From Nocardiopsis alborubida (GTDB taxonomy: Bacteria; Actinomycetota; Actinomycetes; Streptosporangiales; Streptosporangiaceae): a stretch of DNA of 64,000 bases. The translations under genes were made by a program, and so were the position numbers. Shown here piece after piece: positions 31,984 through 41,400 of this stretch. Below the pieces are notes generated by a model. It was not told the origin of the DNA. It ran no database searches and was given only the letters and a program-made list of their open reading frames with translations. Within the stretch, counting starts at the first letter, position 1, and every line of letters begins with the position of its first letter. The DNA lies in NCBI RefSeq assembly GCF_012396365.1, contig NZ_JAAXPG010000005.1, positions 209,538 through 273,537 of the forward strand, given 5' to 3'.

Positions 31984-32163
31984 CAGCTCCGACCGCGTGT
32001 CAATCCACCCAACGGCAGGCGGTTCGCACCTGTTACCAGGGCAGACCGCGGGGTCCGTCCGGGGGCCGGTCCGACCGCGCGGGCGCCCCTGTCCGCCGTC
32101 CGTCAGCCGAGGCACGCGTTCCGCCGCGTCCACCGCCCGCGCCACCCACAGGAAAGGCCCTCC

Positions 32164-33207
32164 ATGACCACCACGACGAGCGCGATGCGCTCCGAGATCG
32201 CCGAGCAGCCGGAGGCGCTGCGCCGCACCTTCGCCGAGCTCCTGCCGCTGCGCCCCGAGATCGAGGCCCTGGGTCGCCGCACCAGGCACGTGCTGTTCAT
32301 CGCCCGCGGCTCCTCCGACAACGCGGCGGTCTACGGCAGCTACCTCCTCCAGGCGCACACCGGCCGCCTGGCCACCCTGGGCTCGCCGTCCATCGCCACC
32401 ACCTACGGGGCCCGGATCGACCTGTCCGACGTCCTGGCCGTCGCGATCTCCCAGTCCGGCAGGACCGAGGAGATCGTCGAGACCATGCGCTGGGCCGCCG
32501 ACTGCGGCGCGCGCACCGTCGGCGTCACCAACGGCGCGGAGTCCCCGCTGGCCAGGGAGGCCGACGTCGCCCTGGTCACCCGGGCCGGGAACGAGGTCGC
32601 GGTGCCCGCCACCAAGACCTACAGCACCCAGCTGGCCGCCCTCGCCGTCCTGGCCCTGGGCCTGGGCGCCGACCTGGACCCCGGCGACCTGAGCCGGGTC
32701 TCCGACGGCATCGAGGAGACCCTCGCGGCGCCCCCGGACGCCCTGGAGGAGATCGTCGAGCGCATGGTCGCCGTGCAGGGAGCGGTCATCTCCGGCCGCG
32801 GCATGGCCTTCTCCACCGCGCTGGAGGCCGCCCTCAAGCTCAAGGAGGCCTGCTACCTCCACGCCATGGGCCTGTCCTACGCCGACCTGCTGCACGGCCC
32901 CATCGCCGTGGTGGACCCGCGCACCCCCGCGCTGCTGGTGGCCGCGCCCACCGGCCCGACCCTCCAGGGCACGGTCTCCCTCGCCGAACGCGTCCGCTCC
33001 GCCGGGGCGCCGGTCTTCGGCTTCGGCGGCGGTGACGCCCTGGCCGCCGCCAGCGACGTGTCCGTGCCGGTCCCCGACGTGCCCGAGTGGGTGTCCCCGA
33101 TGAACCTCATCGTCCCCGCCCAGCTGCTCACCGAGCGCCTGGCCCGCCGCCTGGGCTACGACCCGGACGTCCCGCGCGGCCTGAACAAGGTCACGCAGAC
33201 CTCCTGA
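32164..33207 (+). CDS. SIS-domain sugar-phosphate isomerase/deaminase (GlmS isomerase/NagB-II-like)
   Basis: The 347-residue protein contains two SIS domains without the N-terminal glutaminase of GlmS. Motifs: IARGSSDNAAVYGSYLLQ, AISQSGRTEEIVETMRWA, GNEVAVPATKTYSTQLAAL, GRGMAFSTALEAALKLKEACYLHAMGLSYADLLHGPIAVVD. Family members convert glucosamine-6-phosphate to fructose-6-phosphate and ammonia, and no NagB-I enzyme is seen in the window. It is therefore the likely last step of GlcNAc use. The ATG at 32164 lies just after GGAAAGGC. It diverges from dasR across the dre site. Confidence 0.85.
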   Translation: MTTTTSAMRSEIAEQPEALRRTFAELLPLRPEIEALGRRTRHVLFIARGSSDNAAVYGSYLLQAHTGRLATLGSPSIATTYGARIDLSDVLAVAISQSGRTEEIVETMRWAADCGARTVGVTNGAESPLAREADVALVTRAGNEVAVPATKTYSTQLAALAVLALGLGADLDPGDLSRVSDGIEETLAAPPDALEEIVERMVAVQGAVISGRGMAFSTALEAALKLKEACYLHAMGLSYADLLHGPIAVVDPRTPALLVAAPTGPTLQGTVSLAERVRSAGAPVFGFGGGDALAAASDVSVPVPDVPEWVSPMNLIVPAQLLTERLARRLGYDPDVPRGLNKVTQTS

Positions 33208-33320
33208 GCGGAGCACAACACCCCGTCGGGGCCCGCACCCTGGTGCGCGCGGTGCGCCGCCCCTAAGCTCGCCCTCAGGTTTCGGGTACACCCCGTTCCA
33301 CGGCAGAACACGGAGGACAC

Positions 33321-33557
33321 ATGGCGGACAAGGCAGCGGCGATCGTCGCCGGTCTGGGCGGCGCGGACAACATCGAGGACATCGAGGCCTGCATCACCCG
33401 GCTGCGCACCGAGGTGGCCGACCCCGGTCTCGTGGACGAGGCGGCCCTCAAGGCCTCCGGAGCCCACGGCGTGCTGGTCTCGGGCAACGTCGTCCAGGTG
33501 GTGGTCGGCCCCGAGGCCGACGCCCTCACCGACGACATTCGGGACCTGCTCGAATAG
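33321..33557 (+). CDS. nagF: PTS GlcNAc-type EIIB
   Basis: A 78-residue stand-alone IIB protein. Cys24 in the motif NIEDIEACITRLRTEV is the phosphorylated residue, and DEAALKASGAHGVLVSGNVVQVVVG completes the fold. It passes phosphate from EIIA (next gene) to the sugar on EIIC (29587). The ATG at 33321 follows ACGGAGGAC. It lies 47 bases before EIIA, probably in one transcript. Confidence 0.95.
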   Translation: MADKAAAIVAGLGGADNIEDIEACITRLRTEVADPGLVDEAALKASGAHGVLVSGNVVQVVVGPEADALTDDIRDLLE

Positions 33558-33604
33558 GCCCCGCCAGGAAGGATCAAACCCCCCAGGGAGGGAAGACACC
33601 CCCC

Positions 33605-34093
33605 ATGTCAGACGTGATCGGTACGCTGCGCGTACTCTCCCCCGTGCCCGGAACGGCGCTGTCCCTCGAAACCGTGCCCGACCCCGTCTTCTCCCAGTCG
33701 ATGGTCGGTCCCGGGGTCGCCGTCCACCCCGAGCCCGGCCAGGAGGGCGGTCAGGAGGGCGTCCAGGACGCCGTGTCCCCCATCGCGGGGACCCTGGTCA
33801 AGCTGCACCCCCACGCGTTCGTGGTGATGGCGCCCGACCACCGCCGGGGCGTGCTCGTCCACCTGGGCATCGACACCGTCCAGATGGCGGGGGAGGGGTT
33901 CACCCTCCTGGCCGCCGAGGGCGACGAGGTCGAGCCCGGCACCCCGGTGGTCCGCTGGTCGCCGGGTTCGGTGGCCGCGCAGGGGAGGCCGTCGGTGGTC
34001 CCGGTGGTCGCCCTGGACGCCTCACCCGACGCGCTGGGCGATGTGGTCAGCGGCTCGGTCGACCGGGGGGACGCCCTCTTCACCTGGGCCTGA
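33605..34093 (+). CDS. crr: PTS EIIA (glucose/GlcNAc type, Crr-like)
   Basis: This 162-residue IIA domain carries the phospho-histidine His86 in GVLVHLGIDTV and the partner His70 in LHPHAFVV. The N-terminal half contains a short Gly/Glu/Gln insert (HPEPGQEGGQEG). In Streptomyces IIA-Crr serves the GlcNAc permease; no EI or HPr gene is in this window, so these must lie elsewhere. A perfect hairpin follows the stop. Confidence 0.93.
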   Translation: MSDVIGTLRVLSPVPGTALSLETVPDPVFSQSMVGPGVAVHPEPGQEGGQEGVQDAVSPIAGTLVKLHPHAFVVMAPDHRRGVLVHLGIDTVQMAGEGFTLLAAEGDEVEPGTPVVRWSPGSVAAQGRPSVVPVVALDASPDALGDVVSGSVDRGDALFTWA

Positions 34094-34140
34094 AGGGCGC
34101 GGTGGACGCACGCCCGCGCACACCGCTCACCGGAGCCGAT

Positions 34141-34170
34141 CCGCCGCCACGCGCGCCCGCGTGGCGGCGG
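34141..34170 (+). terminator. PTS operon terminator
   Basis: CCGCCGCCACGCG (34141-34153) and CGCGTGGCGGCGG (34158-34170) form a perfect 13-pair stem with a 4-base loop, 48 bases after the EIIA gene, before the GH3 gene. Confidence 0.75.
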
Positions 34171-34232
34171 TTCCGCGTCTTGGCCTGCCGCAACGGGTAT
34201 TCTCCGGCGGCGAACCCACGATTTCGCCGGAG

Positions 34233-35921
34233 ATGAAGCCCGCCATGAAACTGTCCGTTCCGCACGCCCTGGCCCCGGCCTGCGTGGGACTCGCCCTGAT
34301 CGCCACCGCATGCACCACAGAGGAGGTGGGTTCCTCGCAGGAGGACCGCGAACCCCAGCCGTCGGCCGAGGCCGAGCCCTTCGAGCCCGTGCTCGCCCCC
34401 CGGCTGCTGTCCGAGATGGACCTGGACGACAAGATCGGCCAGCTCCTCGTCCTGACCGCCCAGGGCACCTCGGCCGCCGAGAACGCCGCCCAGATCGAGG
34501 CCCACCGCCCCGGCGGCATCATCTACTTCGACGCCAACCTCACCGACGCCGAGCAGATCGCCACCATGTCCGCGGGGGTGCAGGAGCTCGCCGCCGAGCA
34601 GGGACAGGGCGTCCCGCTGTTCGTCGGCATCGACCAGGAACAGGGCCTGGTGGCCCGGCTGCCCGTGGGCACCCGCTTCCCCGACGCCATGGCCGTCGGC
34701 GCCACCCGCGACACCGAACTGGCCGAGCTGCGCGCCTCCACCACCGCCGAGGAGCTCACCGCCCTGGGCGTCAACCTCAACTACGCGCCCGACGCCGACG
34801 TCAACACCGATCCCGCCAACCCGGTCATCGGCATCCGCTCCTTCGGCTCCGACCCCGACCTGGTCGCACAGATGGCCGTCGCCGAGTCGGGCGCCTACTC
34901 CGGAGCCGGCGTGGTGTCGGTGGTCAAGCACTTCCCCGGGCACGGCGACACCGACGTGGACAGCCACAGCGGCCTGCCCGTCATCGACATGCCGCGCGAG
35001 CAGTGGGAGGCCGAGCACCTGCCGCCGTTCCAGGCGGCCATCGACGCGGGCGTGGACGCCATCATGACCGCCCACGTGCTGATGCCGCGGCTGGACGGGA
35101 GCGAGGAGCCCGAGCCCGCCACCATCTCCCCGGAGCTGATCGACGGCATCCTCCGCGACGAGCTGGGCTACGACGGCGTGGTGACCACCGACGCCCTCAA
35201 CATGGAGGGCGTGCGCCAGCGCCACTCCGACGGTGAGATCGCCGTGCGCGTGCTGGAGGCGGGCGTGGACCAGCTGCTCATGCCGCCGGACCCCGCCGCG
35301 GCGGTGTCCGCGATCCGCGAGGCGGTCGAACAGGGCCGCCTGACCGAGGAGCGCGTCGACGAGTCCGTGCTGCGGGTCCTGGCGCTCAAGGAGAAGCGCG
35401 GGATCCTGGAGGCCGAACCGGTGGACGTGCAGGGCGCCGCGGCCGCCCTGGAGGACCCCGGGCACGCCGAGGCCGCCCAGCGCGTGGCGGACGCCTCCGC
35501 GACCCTGCTGCGCAACGAGGGCGACCTGTTGCCGCTGGCCGAGGGCAGCGGCGTCCGGGTCCAGGGTGTGGGCGCGGAGCAGATCGCCGCCGCGCTCACC
35601 GAGGCCGGGATGGACGTGGTGGAGGGCGGGGCCGACGCCGTGGTCGTGGGCACCGGGGGCGGCAGCGGGGCCTCGGAGCAGAGCGGTCTGGTCCAGGCCG
35701 CGCGCGCCGAGGGGCTGCCGGTCGTCGTGGTGTCCCAGGGCACGCCCTACGACCTGGCGGCCTTCCCGGAGGCGGAGGCGTTCGTGGCGGTGTACTCGTC
35801 CGTGGACGTGTCCCGGGCGGCCGCCGCGCGGGTCGTCGCCGGACGGGTGAAGCCCTCCGGGAAGCTGCCGGTGGACATCCCCGCGGCCGACGTGGAGATC
35901 GGGACCGGGCTGACCACCTGA
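34233..35921 (+). CDS. Glycoside hydrolase family 3 beta-N-acetylhexosaminidase-like lipoprotein
   Basis: The 562-residue exported protein has a lipoprotein signal (ALIATAC, lipidated Cys27). The GH3 barrel carries the NagZ-type His/Asp motif KHFPGHGDTDVDSH (from residue 232), whose histidine acts as general acid/base, and the nucleophile Asp320 in GVVTTDALNMEGV. A C-terminal alpha/beta sandwich domain follows. It likely releases GlcNAc from chitin or peptidoglycan fragments at the cell surface, feeding the adjacent PTS. Two ATG starts are possible, 34233 and 34245; the second gives a clean MKLSV signal peptide. GH3 family certain, exact substrate inferred from context. Confidence 0.9.
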   Translation: MKPAMKLSVPHALAPACVGLALIATACTTEEVGSSQEDREPQPSAEAEPFEPVLAPRLLSEMDLDDKIGQLLVLTAQGTSAAENAAQIEAHRPGGIIYFDANLTDAEQIATMSAGVQELAAEQGQGVPLFVGIDQEQGLVARLPVGTRFPDAMAVGATRDTELAELRASTTAEELTALGVNLNYAPDADVNTDPANPVIGIRSFGSDPDLVAQMAVAESGAYSGAGVVSVVKHFPGHGDTDVDSHSGLPVIDMPREQWEAEHLPPFQAAIDAGVDAIMTAHVLMPRLDGSEEPEPATISPELIDGILRDELGYDGVVTTDALNMEGVRQRHSDGEIAVRVLEAGVDQLLMPPDPAAAVSAIREAVEQGRLTEERVDESVLRVLALKEKRGILEAEPVDVQGAAAALEDPGHAEAAQRVADASATLLRNEGDLLPLAEGSGVRVQGVGAEQIAAALTEAGMDVVEGGADAVVVGTGGGSGASEQSGLVQAARAEGLPVVVVSQGTPYDLAAFPEAEAFVAVYSSVDVSRAAAARVVAGRVKPSGKLPVDIPAADVEIGTGLTT

Positions 35922-36033
35922 CCGGCCGGGTTTCGCCGGGGGTTGAAACGGGTGGGGAACGGGAAGAACGCTTCCCCGCCCGACCCGCGGGCGCCTGGGG
36001 ACGAGGTCACCGACGACCGGAGGAGGGGATCGG

Positions 36034-36708
36034 ATGGACGGCACCCGGCGAGGGGTCATCTGCGACTGGGGCGGTGTCCTCACACCGCCGCTGCCCGTGG
36101 GCATCCGGGCCTGGCTGCACGCCGACCGCATCGACGTCGAGCACTACCACGAGGTCATGCGCCCCTACTTCGACGGCAGCGTCGAGGGGGAGAACCTCGT
36201 GCACGCGCTGGAGCGGGGCGAGATCGACACCTGCGCGTTCGAGCGTGAGCTGGCGGCCCTGCTGCGCTGCACGCACGGCGGTCCGGTGGTGGCCGAGGGG
36301 CTGATCGACCGCATGTTCTGCGAGTTCGACCCCGTGCACGACATGTACGAGGCCCTGCGCGAGGCCAGGGCCGCCGGAGCCGCGACAGCCCTGCTGTCGA
36401 ACTCCTGGGGCAACTGCTACCCCCGTGAGCACTTCGACACCACCTTCGACGCGGTGGTGATCTCGGGCGAGGTGGGGATGCGCAAGCCCGAGCACCGCAT
36501 CTACCTGCACACCTGCGAGCGGCTCGGCCTGCGTCCCGAGGAGTGCGTGTTCATCGACGACCTGGAACACAACGTCCGCACGGCCGAGGACCTCGGCATG
36601 ACCGGCATCCTGCACACCGGCGTGGACACCACGCGGCTGGAGCTGGAGCGCTTCCTGGCGCCGGACGGCGACGGCGCTCCCCCGGTGCCCGGGGAGCGGG
36701 CGGCCTGA
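36034..36708 (+). CDS. HAD-superfamily hydrolase (DFGGVL type)
   Basis: A 224-residue HAD protein with motif I CDWGGVLTPP (nucleophile Asp11; the usual second Asp is Gly, as in the epoxide-hydrolase-N-terminal/acyl-CoA-associated subgroup), motif II LLSNSWGN, motif III lysine in GMRKPEHRIYL and acidic motif IV FIDDLEHNV. Substrate is not evident; relatives dephosphorylate small metabolites. GGAGGGG stands upstream of ATG 36034. It is followed after 55 bases by a conserved hypothetical. Confidence 0.88.
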   Translation: MDGTRRGVICDWGGVLTPPLPVGIRAWLHADRIDVEHYHEVMRPYFDGSVEGENLVHALERGEIDTCAFERELAALLRCTHGGPVVAEGLIDRMFCEFDPVHDMYEALREARAAGAATALLSNSWGNCYPREHFDTTFDAVVISGEVGMRKPEHRIYLHTCERLGLRPEECVFIDDLEHNVRTAEDLGMTGILHTGVDTTRLELERFLAPDGDGAPPVPGERAA

Positions 36709-36763
36709 GCCCGGGGTTTGGCACACTTGGTGTGTTCAGCCCACGTCTTGGAGAGCCGCTCGC

Positions 36764-37231
36764 ATGTACGTCTTCCTGCCCAGTACCATCCCCGCCCTGG
36801 CTCGCCTGCTGGAGGAGGGACGGCTGGAGGACGTGCCGCTGACCGCGTTCGCGGCCGACCCCGGTCCGGACGAGGACGTGGAGGAGGCGGAGTACGAGGC
36901 CATGTACGCCGCCGCGCGGGAGTCGCTGGCGCTGCTGGCCGCCGAGCCCGGCGCCCCCCGGAGGCGGGTGGTTCTGGCCGCGAACATGCCCGACCACGTC
37001 GTCGAGCGCGCGGGCCGCTCGGGGCGGGGAGTGGTCCGGGTGGGGCTCACCGGAGCCGTTCCGTACAAGAAGCTGGCGTCGGCGCACGTGGACGACGCCG
37101 ACGCCGTCGCGGACGTGGCGGCGGCCGTCCAGGACCCGTCCTCCGACGCGGTCGAGGACCACGAACTGATGTGGTTCGCCGTCCAGGAGCTGCGCTACCT
37201 CGTCGAGGAGGCCTCGAACAGGCATCCGTAG
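36764..37231 (+). CDS. Conserved actinobacterial hypothetical protein (DUF6912-like)
   Basis: The 155-residue protein begins MYVFLPSTIPALARLLEEGRL and contains EYEAMYAAARESLALLAAEPGAPRRRVVLAANMPDHVV and DHELMWFAVQELRYLVEE. This pattern is shared by a family of small actinobacterial proteins of unknown function, probably DUF6912; the family number is from memory. It is acidic, without membrane segments or signal. It lies between two HAD-family genes on the same strand. Confidence 0.7.
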   Translation: MYVFLPSTIPALARLLEEGRLEDVPLTAFAADPGPDEDVEEAEYEAMYAAARESLALLAAEPGAPRRRVVLAANMPDHVVERAGRSGRGVVRVGLTGAVPYKKLASAHVDDADAVADVAAAVQDPSSDAVEDHELMWFAVQELRYLVEEASNRHP

Positions 37232-37393
37232 AGCACGCCGGCGGCCTGCCTGCGGTGGTGAACCTCCACCCCCCACGGGCTGAGGAGGGCGCGACCGCGC
37301 ACGCCCGGTCCCCGTCGGTTGACGTCGGCGCGAACGCGCACCCCTGGCCGGACCCGGACGGAGGTTTACGCCCTTGTGCGCCCATACGGCAAG

Positions 37394-38143
37394 ATGGAGG
37401 GGACCCCACCCCCGTCGCGCCCCGAGGAGTTCGCCATCAGCCGCCTGGTGCTATGGAACATCGACCTCACCCTCCTCGACGTGGGACGGGTGACGAGGGC
37501 GGCCTACGCCGAGGCCTTCGAGAAGGTCACCGGTGAGCCCCTCGTCTACCTGACCTCGTCGGCGGGCCGGACCGACTCGGAGATGTTCTTCGAGTTCTGC
37601 GCCCGCAACTACGTCGACGTCGAACCCGACACCAGTTCCCTGGGCGAGTTCCTCGACGCCCTGGAGGAGTCCTTCGGCAGGCGTTCCGAGGAGTTGCTCT
37701 CCAAGGGCCGCGTCATGCCCGGCGCCGCGGCCTCGCTGGCGGCCGTCGCCTCCATGCCCGACACCGTCCAGACGGTGGTCAGCGGCAGCACCCGTGCCAA
37801 CGCCACGGCCAAGCTGGTCGCCTTCGGCCTGGACACCTACCTCAACCTGGCGATCGGCGGCTACGGGTCGGTCAACTACCCCAAGTCCAGCCTCATCCAG
37901 TCCATCCGCCTGCACGCGGCGGGCGAGGGCGGACGGGTCTACTCCGAGGAGGAGACGGTCTTCATCACCGACTCCGCCCCGGACGTGCGGGCCGCCGTGA
38001 TCGGCGGCGCGACCCCGGTCGCGGTGCTCAACGGCTCGACCACGGAGAGCCAGCTGCGCGAGGTCGGGGCGGTCGTCGTCCTGCCCGACCTGACCGACCC
38101 CCGGGCCGTGATGACCGCGGTCCACCAGGCAACGGCTCGGTAA
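37394..38143 (+). CDS. HAD-superfamily protein with substituted nucleophile
   Basis: A 249-residue protein with a phosphoglycolate-phosphatase-like fold: cap helix region (RAAYAEAFEKVTGEPLVYLTSSAGRTDSEMFFEF), motif II-like VVSGSTRANATAKL, lysine in NYPKSSLI and an acidic motif FITDSAPDVRAAV. Motif I reads LWNIDLTLLD: Asn22 replaces the nucleophilic aspartate of DxDxT, while Asp24 remains. Classical phosphatase chemistry is therefore doubtful; it may bind a phosphorylated ligand or use another chemistry. ATG 37394 is the farthest plausible start; GAGGAG at 37423 could instead serve a GTG at about 37448. Confidence 0.8.
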   Translation: MEGTPPPSRPEEFAISRLVLWNIDLTLLDVGRVTRAAYAEAFEKVTGEPLVYLTSSAGRTDSEMFFEFCARNYVDVEPDTSSLGEFLDALEESFGRRSEELLSKGRVMPGAAASLAAVASMPDTVQTVVSGSTRANATAKLVAFGLDTYLNLAIGGYGSVNYPKSSLIQSIRLHAAGEGGRVYSEEETVFITDSAPDVRAAVIGGATPVAVLNGSTTESQLREVGAVVVLPDLTDPRAVMTAVHQATAR

Positions 38144-38213
38144 CGACATGTCCCTCTGTCCGGGGGGTAGGTGGTGGCCCGTGTACGCAGTAACCGATCA
38201 CCGCAATCTGTTT

Positions 38214-38239
38214 CTAACACTCCGCAACCACCCTGTAAC
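38214..38239 (+). promoter_or_regulatory. AC-box cluster in the glutamate dehydrogenase leader
   Basis: CTAAC (38214-38218), GCAAC (38224-38228) and GTAAC (38235-38239) occur in tandem, the last two separated by 6 bases, the spacing of GlnR boxes (gTnAc-N6-GaAAc) and MtrA-type direct repeats. Further GTAAC copies lie at 38140 and 38190. The surrounding 328-base gap (38144-38471) contains no gene; AAGGAGTGAG upstream of ATG 38472 is the ribosome site. Confidence 0.4.
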
Positions 38240-38471
38240 GGTGTTGGTCCTGCCCCCGGGCCCGAAAGCCAGTAGCCTTGGCACCGGGCGGGGCGGGGAC
38301 AACGAGGTCCGGCGCCCCGCGACCCCAATCCAAACCACCACGGTCGTGGGCTCCTTGCGGCCCAGGGAGTTCACACCGAATCACGCAGTGGCCCAGAAGT
38401 TCACAGGTCATATGACCGGTCGTTCTGCCAGCACTCGTGCGACGTTGCTCACAAAGGAGTGAGAGATCCCT

Positions 38472-41400
38472 ATGTCCGGGCAATCCGACGTCCAGCTCCA
38501 GAAGCTGCTCAGTGAGGCGGCCGCCAAGTGGTCCCCCGGGGCGCGCATCAGCCCCGAGGAGGCCGACGCCGTCCGCCGCTTCCTCCCCGTGTACTACCGG
38601 CACACGGACCCCGAGGAGATCAGCGGCCGCTCCCCCGAGCAGATCTGCGGCGCGGCCGAGGCCCACCGCTCCTTCGGTGCCCAGCGCGCCGCCGGACGGG
38701 CAAAGGTCCGCGTCTACACCCCCGACGCCGCGCGCGACGGCTGGGACCAGCAGACCGGCGTCGTGGAGATCGTCACCGACAACGCCCCCTTCCTCGTCTC
38801 CTCCGTCACCATGGCCCTCAGCGACCTCGGTGCCGGGGTCCGGCTGATCATCCACCCCCAGATGACCGTCGGCCGCGACCTGCAGGGCCGCCTGGCCCGG
38901 GTGGACCCGGAGACCGGCGGCGAGGGCCTGCTGCCCATCGACGAGTCCTGGATGCACATCGAGATCGACCCGCAGCCCGACCCCGAGCGCCTGCGGGAGA
39001 TCACCGCCCGCGTCGAGTCCGTCCTGGCCGACGTGCGCTACGTGGACGAGGACGCCGGCAAGATGAGCGACCGGGCCATCCGGATCGCCGACGAGCTCGC
39101 GGCCTACCCCGACCGGCTCGTGGCCGGGGGAGTGGACCCGCGCGAGATCGGCGAGAGCGTCGACTTCCTGCGCTGGGCCGCGGGACGCCACTTCACCTTC
39201 ATGGGCTACCGCGAGTACACCCTGGTCACCGACGAGAACGGCGACGACTCCCTGCGCCCCGAGCCCGGCTCGGGCCTGGGCATCCTGCGCATGGACTCGC
39301 CCGCCTCCACCAGCTTCGCCGCCCTGCCCCCCGAGATCCGGGGCAAGGCCCGCGAGCCCTACATCCTGGTCCTGACCAAGGCCAACTCGCGCGCCACGGT
39401 CCACCGCCCCAAGTACCTGGACTACATCGGCGTCAAGAAGTTCGACGCCCAGGGCAACATCGTCGGCGAGCGCCGGTTCCTCGGCCTGTTCACCTCCCAG
39501 GCCAGCACCACCAGCATCGCCCAGATCCCCATCATGCGCCGCAAGCAGGCCGAGGTCCTGGCCCTGGCCGGGTTCGAGGCCGACAGCTACGACGGCAAGG
39601 ACCTCACCGAGCTGCTGGAGACCTTCCCCCGCGAGGAGCTCCTCCAGATCCCCGTGGGAGAGCTGTACAACATCGTCCGCGGAGTCCTGCGCCTGCGCGA
39701 CCGGCGCGGCACCAAGCTGTTCATGCGCCGCGACCCCTACGGCGGCCGGTACATGTCCTGCTTCGTGTACATGCCGCGCGACCAGTACAGCACCCGGGTG
39801 CGCCTGGACATCCAGAAGGTCCTCGCCGAGGCCTTCCACGGGGCCACGATGGACCACAACGTGCTCATCGGCTCCGCCCCGCTGGCCCGCCTGTACCTGG
39901 TGGCCCGCGCCCAGCACGGGCGCACCCTCGCCGACATCGACCAGGTCGCCCTGGAGGAGAAGGTCCGCGAGGCGGCCCGCTCCTGGGACCTGGACCTCGA
40001 CGACGCCCTCGCCGCGGCCTTCGGCCCGGTGCGCGCCACCGAGTTCAAGGAGCGCTACTCGGGCGGCCTCACCGAGGCCTACAAGGTCGACAACAGCCCC
40101 GCCACCGCGGCGGGCGACATCCGCGAGCTGGAGAAGCTCCTCGCCCGCACCGACCCCGAGCGGCGCCACGGCGAGTTCTCCGCGGTCCTGTACCAGCGCG
40201 AGGACGCCGACCCCGGCTGCTGGCGGTTCCGTCTCTACCGGATCGGCGAGCCCATCTCGCTCTCGCGCGTCCTGCCCGTCCTGGAGAACCTGGGCGTGGA
40301 GGTCGTCGACGAGTGGCCCTACGACGTCACCGTCCGGGACGTGGGCAGGGTGTGGATCTACGACTTCGGCCTCGGCCCGATCCCCGAGTCCGACCTGGCT
40401 CCCGAGCGCCTCAAGTGCCTGTTCGAGGAGGCCTTCGACGCCTCCTGGCGCGACCTGGGCGAGAGCGACCGGTTCAACGCCCTGGTGGTGCGGGCGGGCC
40501 TGGACTGGCGCCAGCTCACCGTGCTGCGCGCCTACGCCAAGTACCTGCGCCAGACCGGGTCCACGTTCACCCCCGAGTACCTGGCCGACGTGCTGGTGGC
40601 CAACGTCGGGATCGCCAACCTGCTGGTCGAGCTGTTCGAGACCCGCTTCGACCCCGACCAGCCCGGCGAGGGCCGCGACGAGCGCGCCGACGTCCTCGTC
40701 CGCAAGGTCGAGGGCGAGCTGGAGGCCGTGGCCAGCCTGGACCACGACCGCATCCTGCGCGCGTTCCTGGCGGCCATCCGCGCCACCCTGCGCACCAACC
40801 ACTACCAGGGCCACCCCTACCTGGTGCTCAAGCTCGACCCGCAGGAGATCCCGGACCTGCCCCACCCGCGGCCCCGGTTCGAGATGTACGTCTACTCCCC
40901 GCGCGTGGAGGGCGTGCACCTGCGCTTCGGCGCGGTCGCGCGCGGCGGACTGCGCTGGTCGGACCGCTTCGAGGACTTCCGCACCGAGATCCTGGGCCTG
41001 GTCAAGGCCCAGATGGTCAAGAACTCCGTCATCGTCCCCAGCGGCGCCAAGGGCGGCTTCGTGTGCAAGCGGCTGCCCCAGAACGGCACCCGCGACGAGG
41101 TGATGGCCGAGGTCGTGGCCTGCTACAAGCAGTTCATCAGCGGCCTGCTCGACGTCACCGACAACCTCGTGGACGGCGAGACCGTGCACCCCGAGCGCAC
41201 CGTCCTGCACGACGGTGACGACTCCTACCTCGTGGTCGCCGCCGACAAGGGCACCGCCACCTTCTCCGACACCGCCAACGCCATCTCCACCGAGCGCGGC
41301 TTCTGGCTCGGCGACGCCTTCGCCTCCGGCGGCTCGGTCGGCTACGACCACAAGGCCATGGGCATCACCGCGCGCGGCGCCTGGGAGTCGGTCCGTTTCC

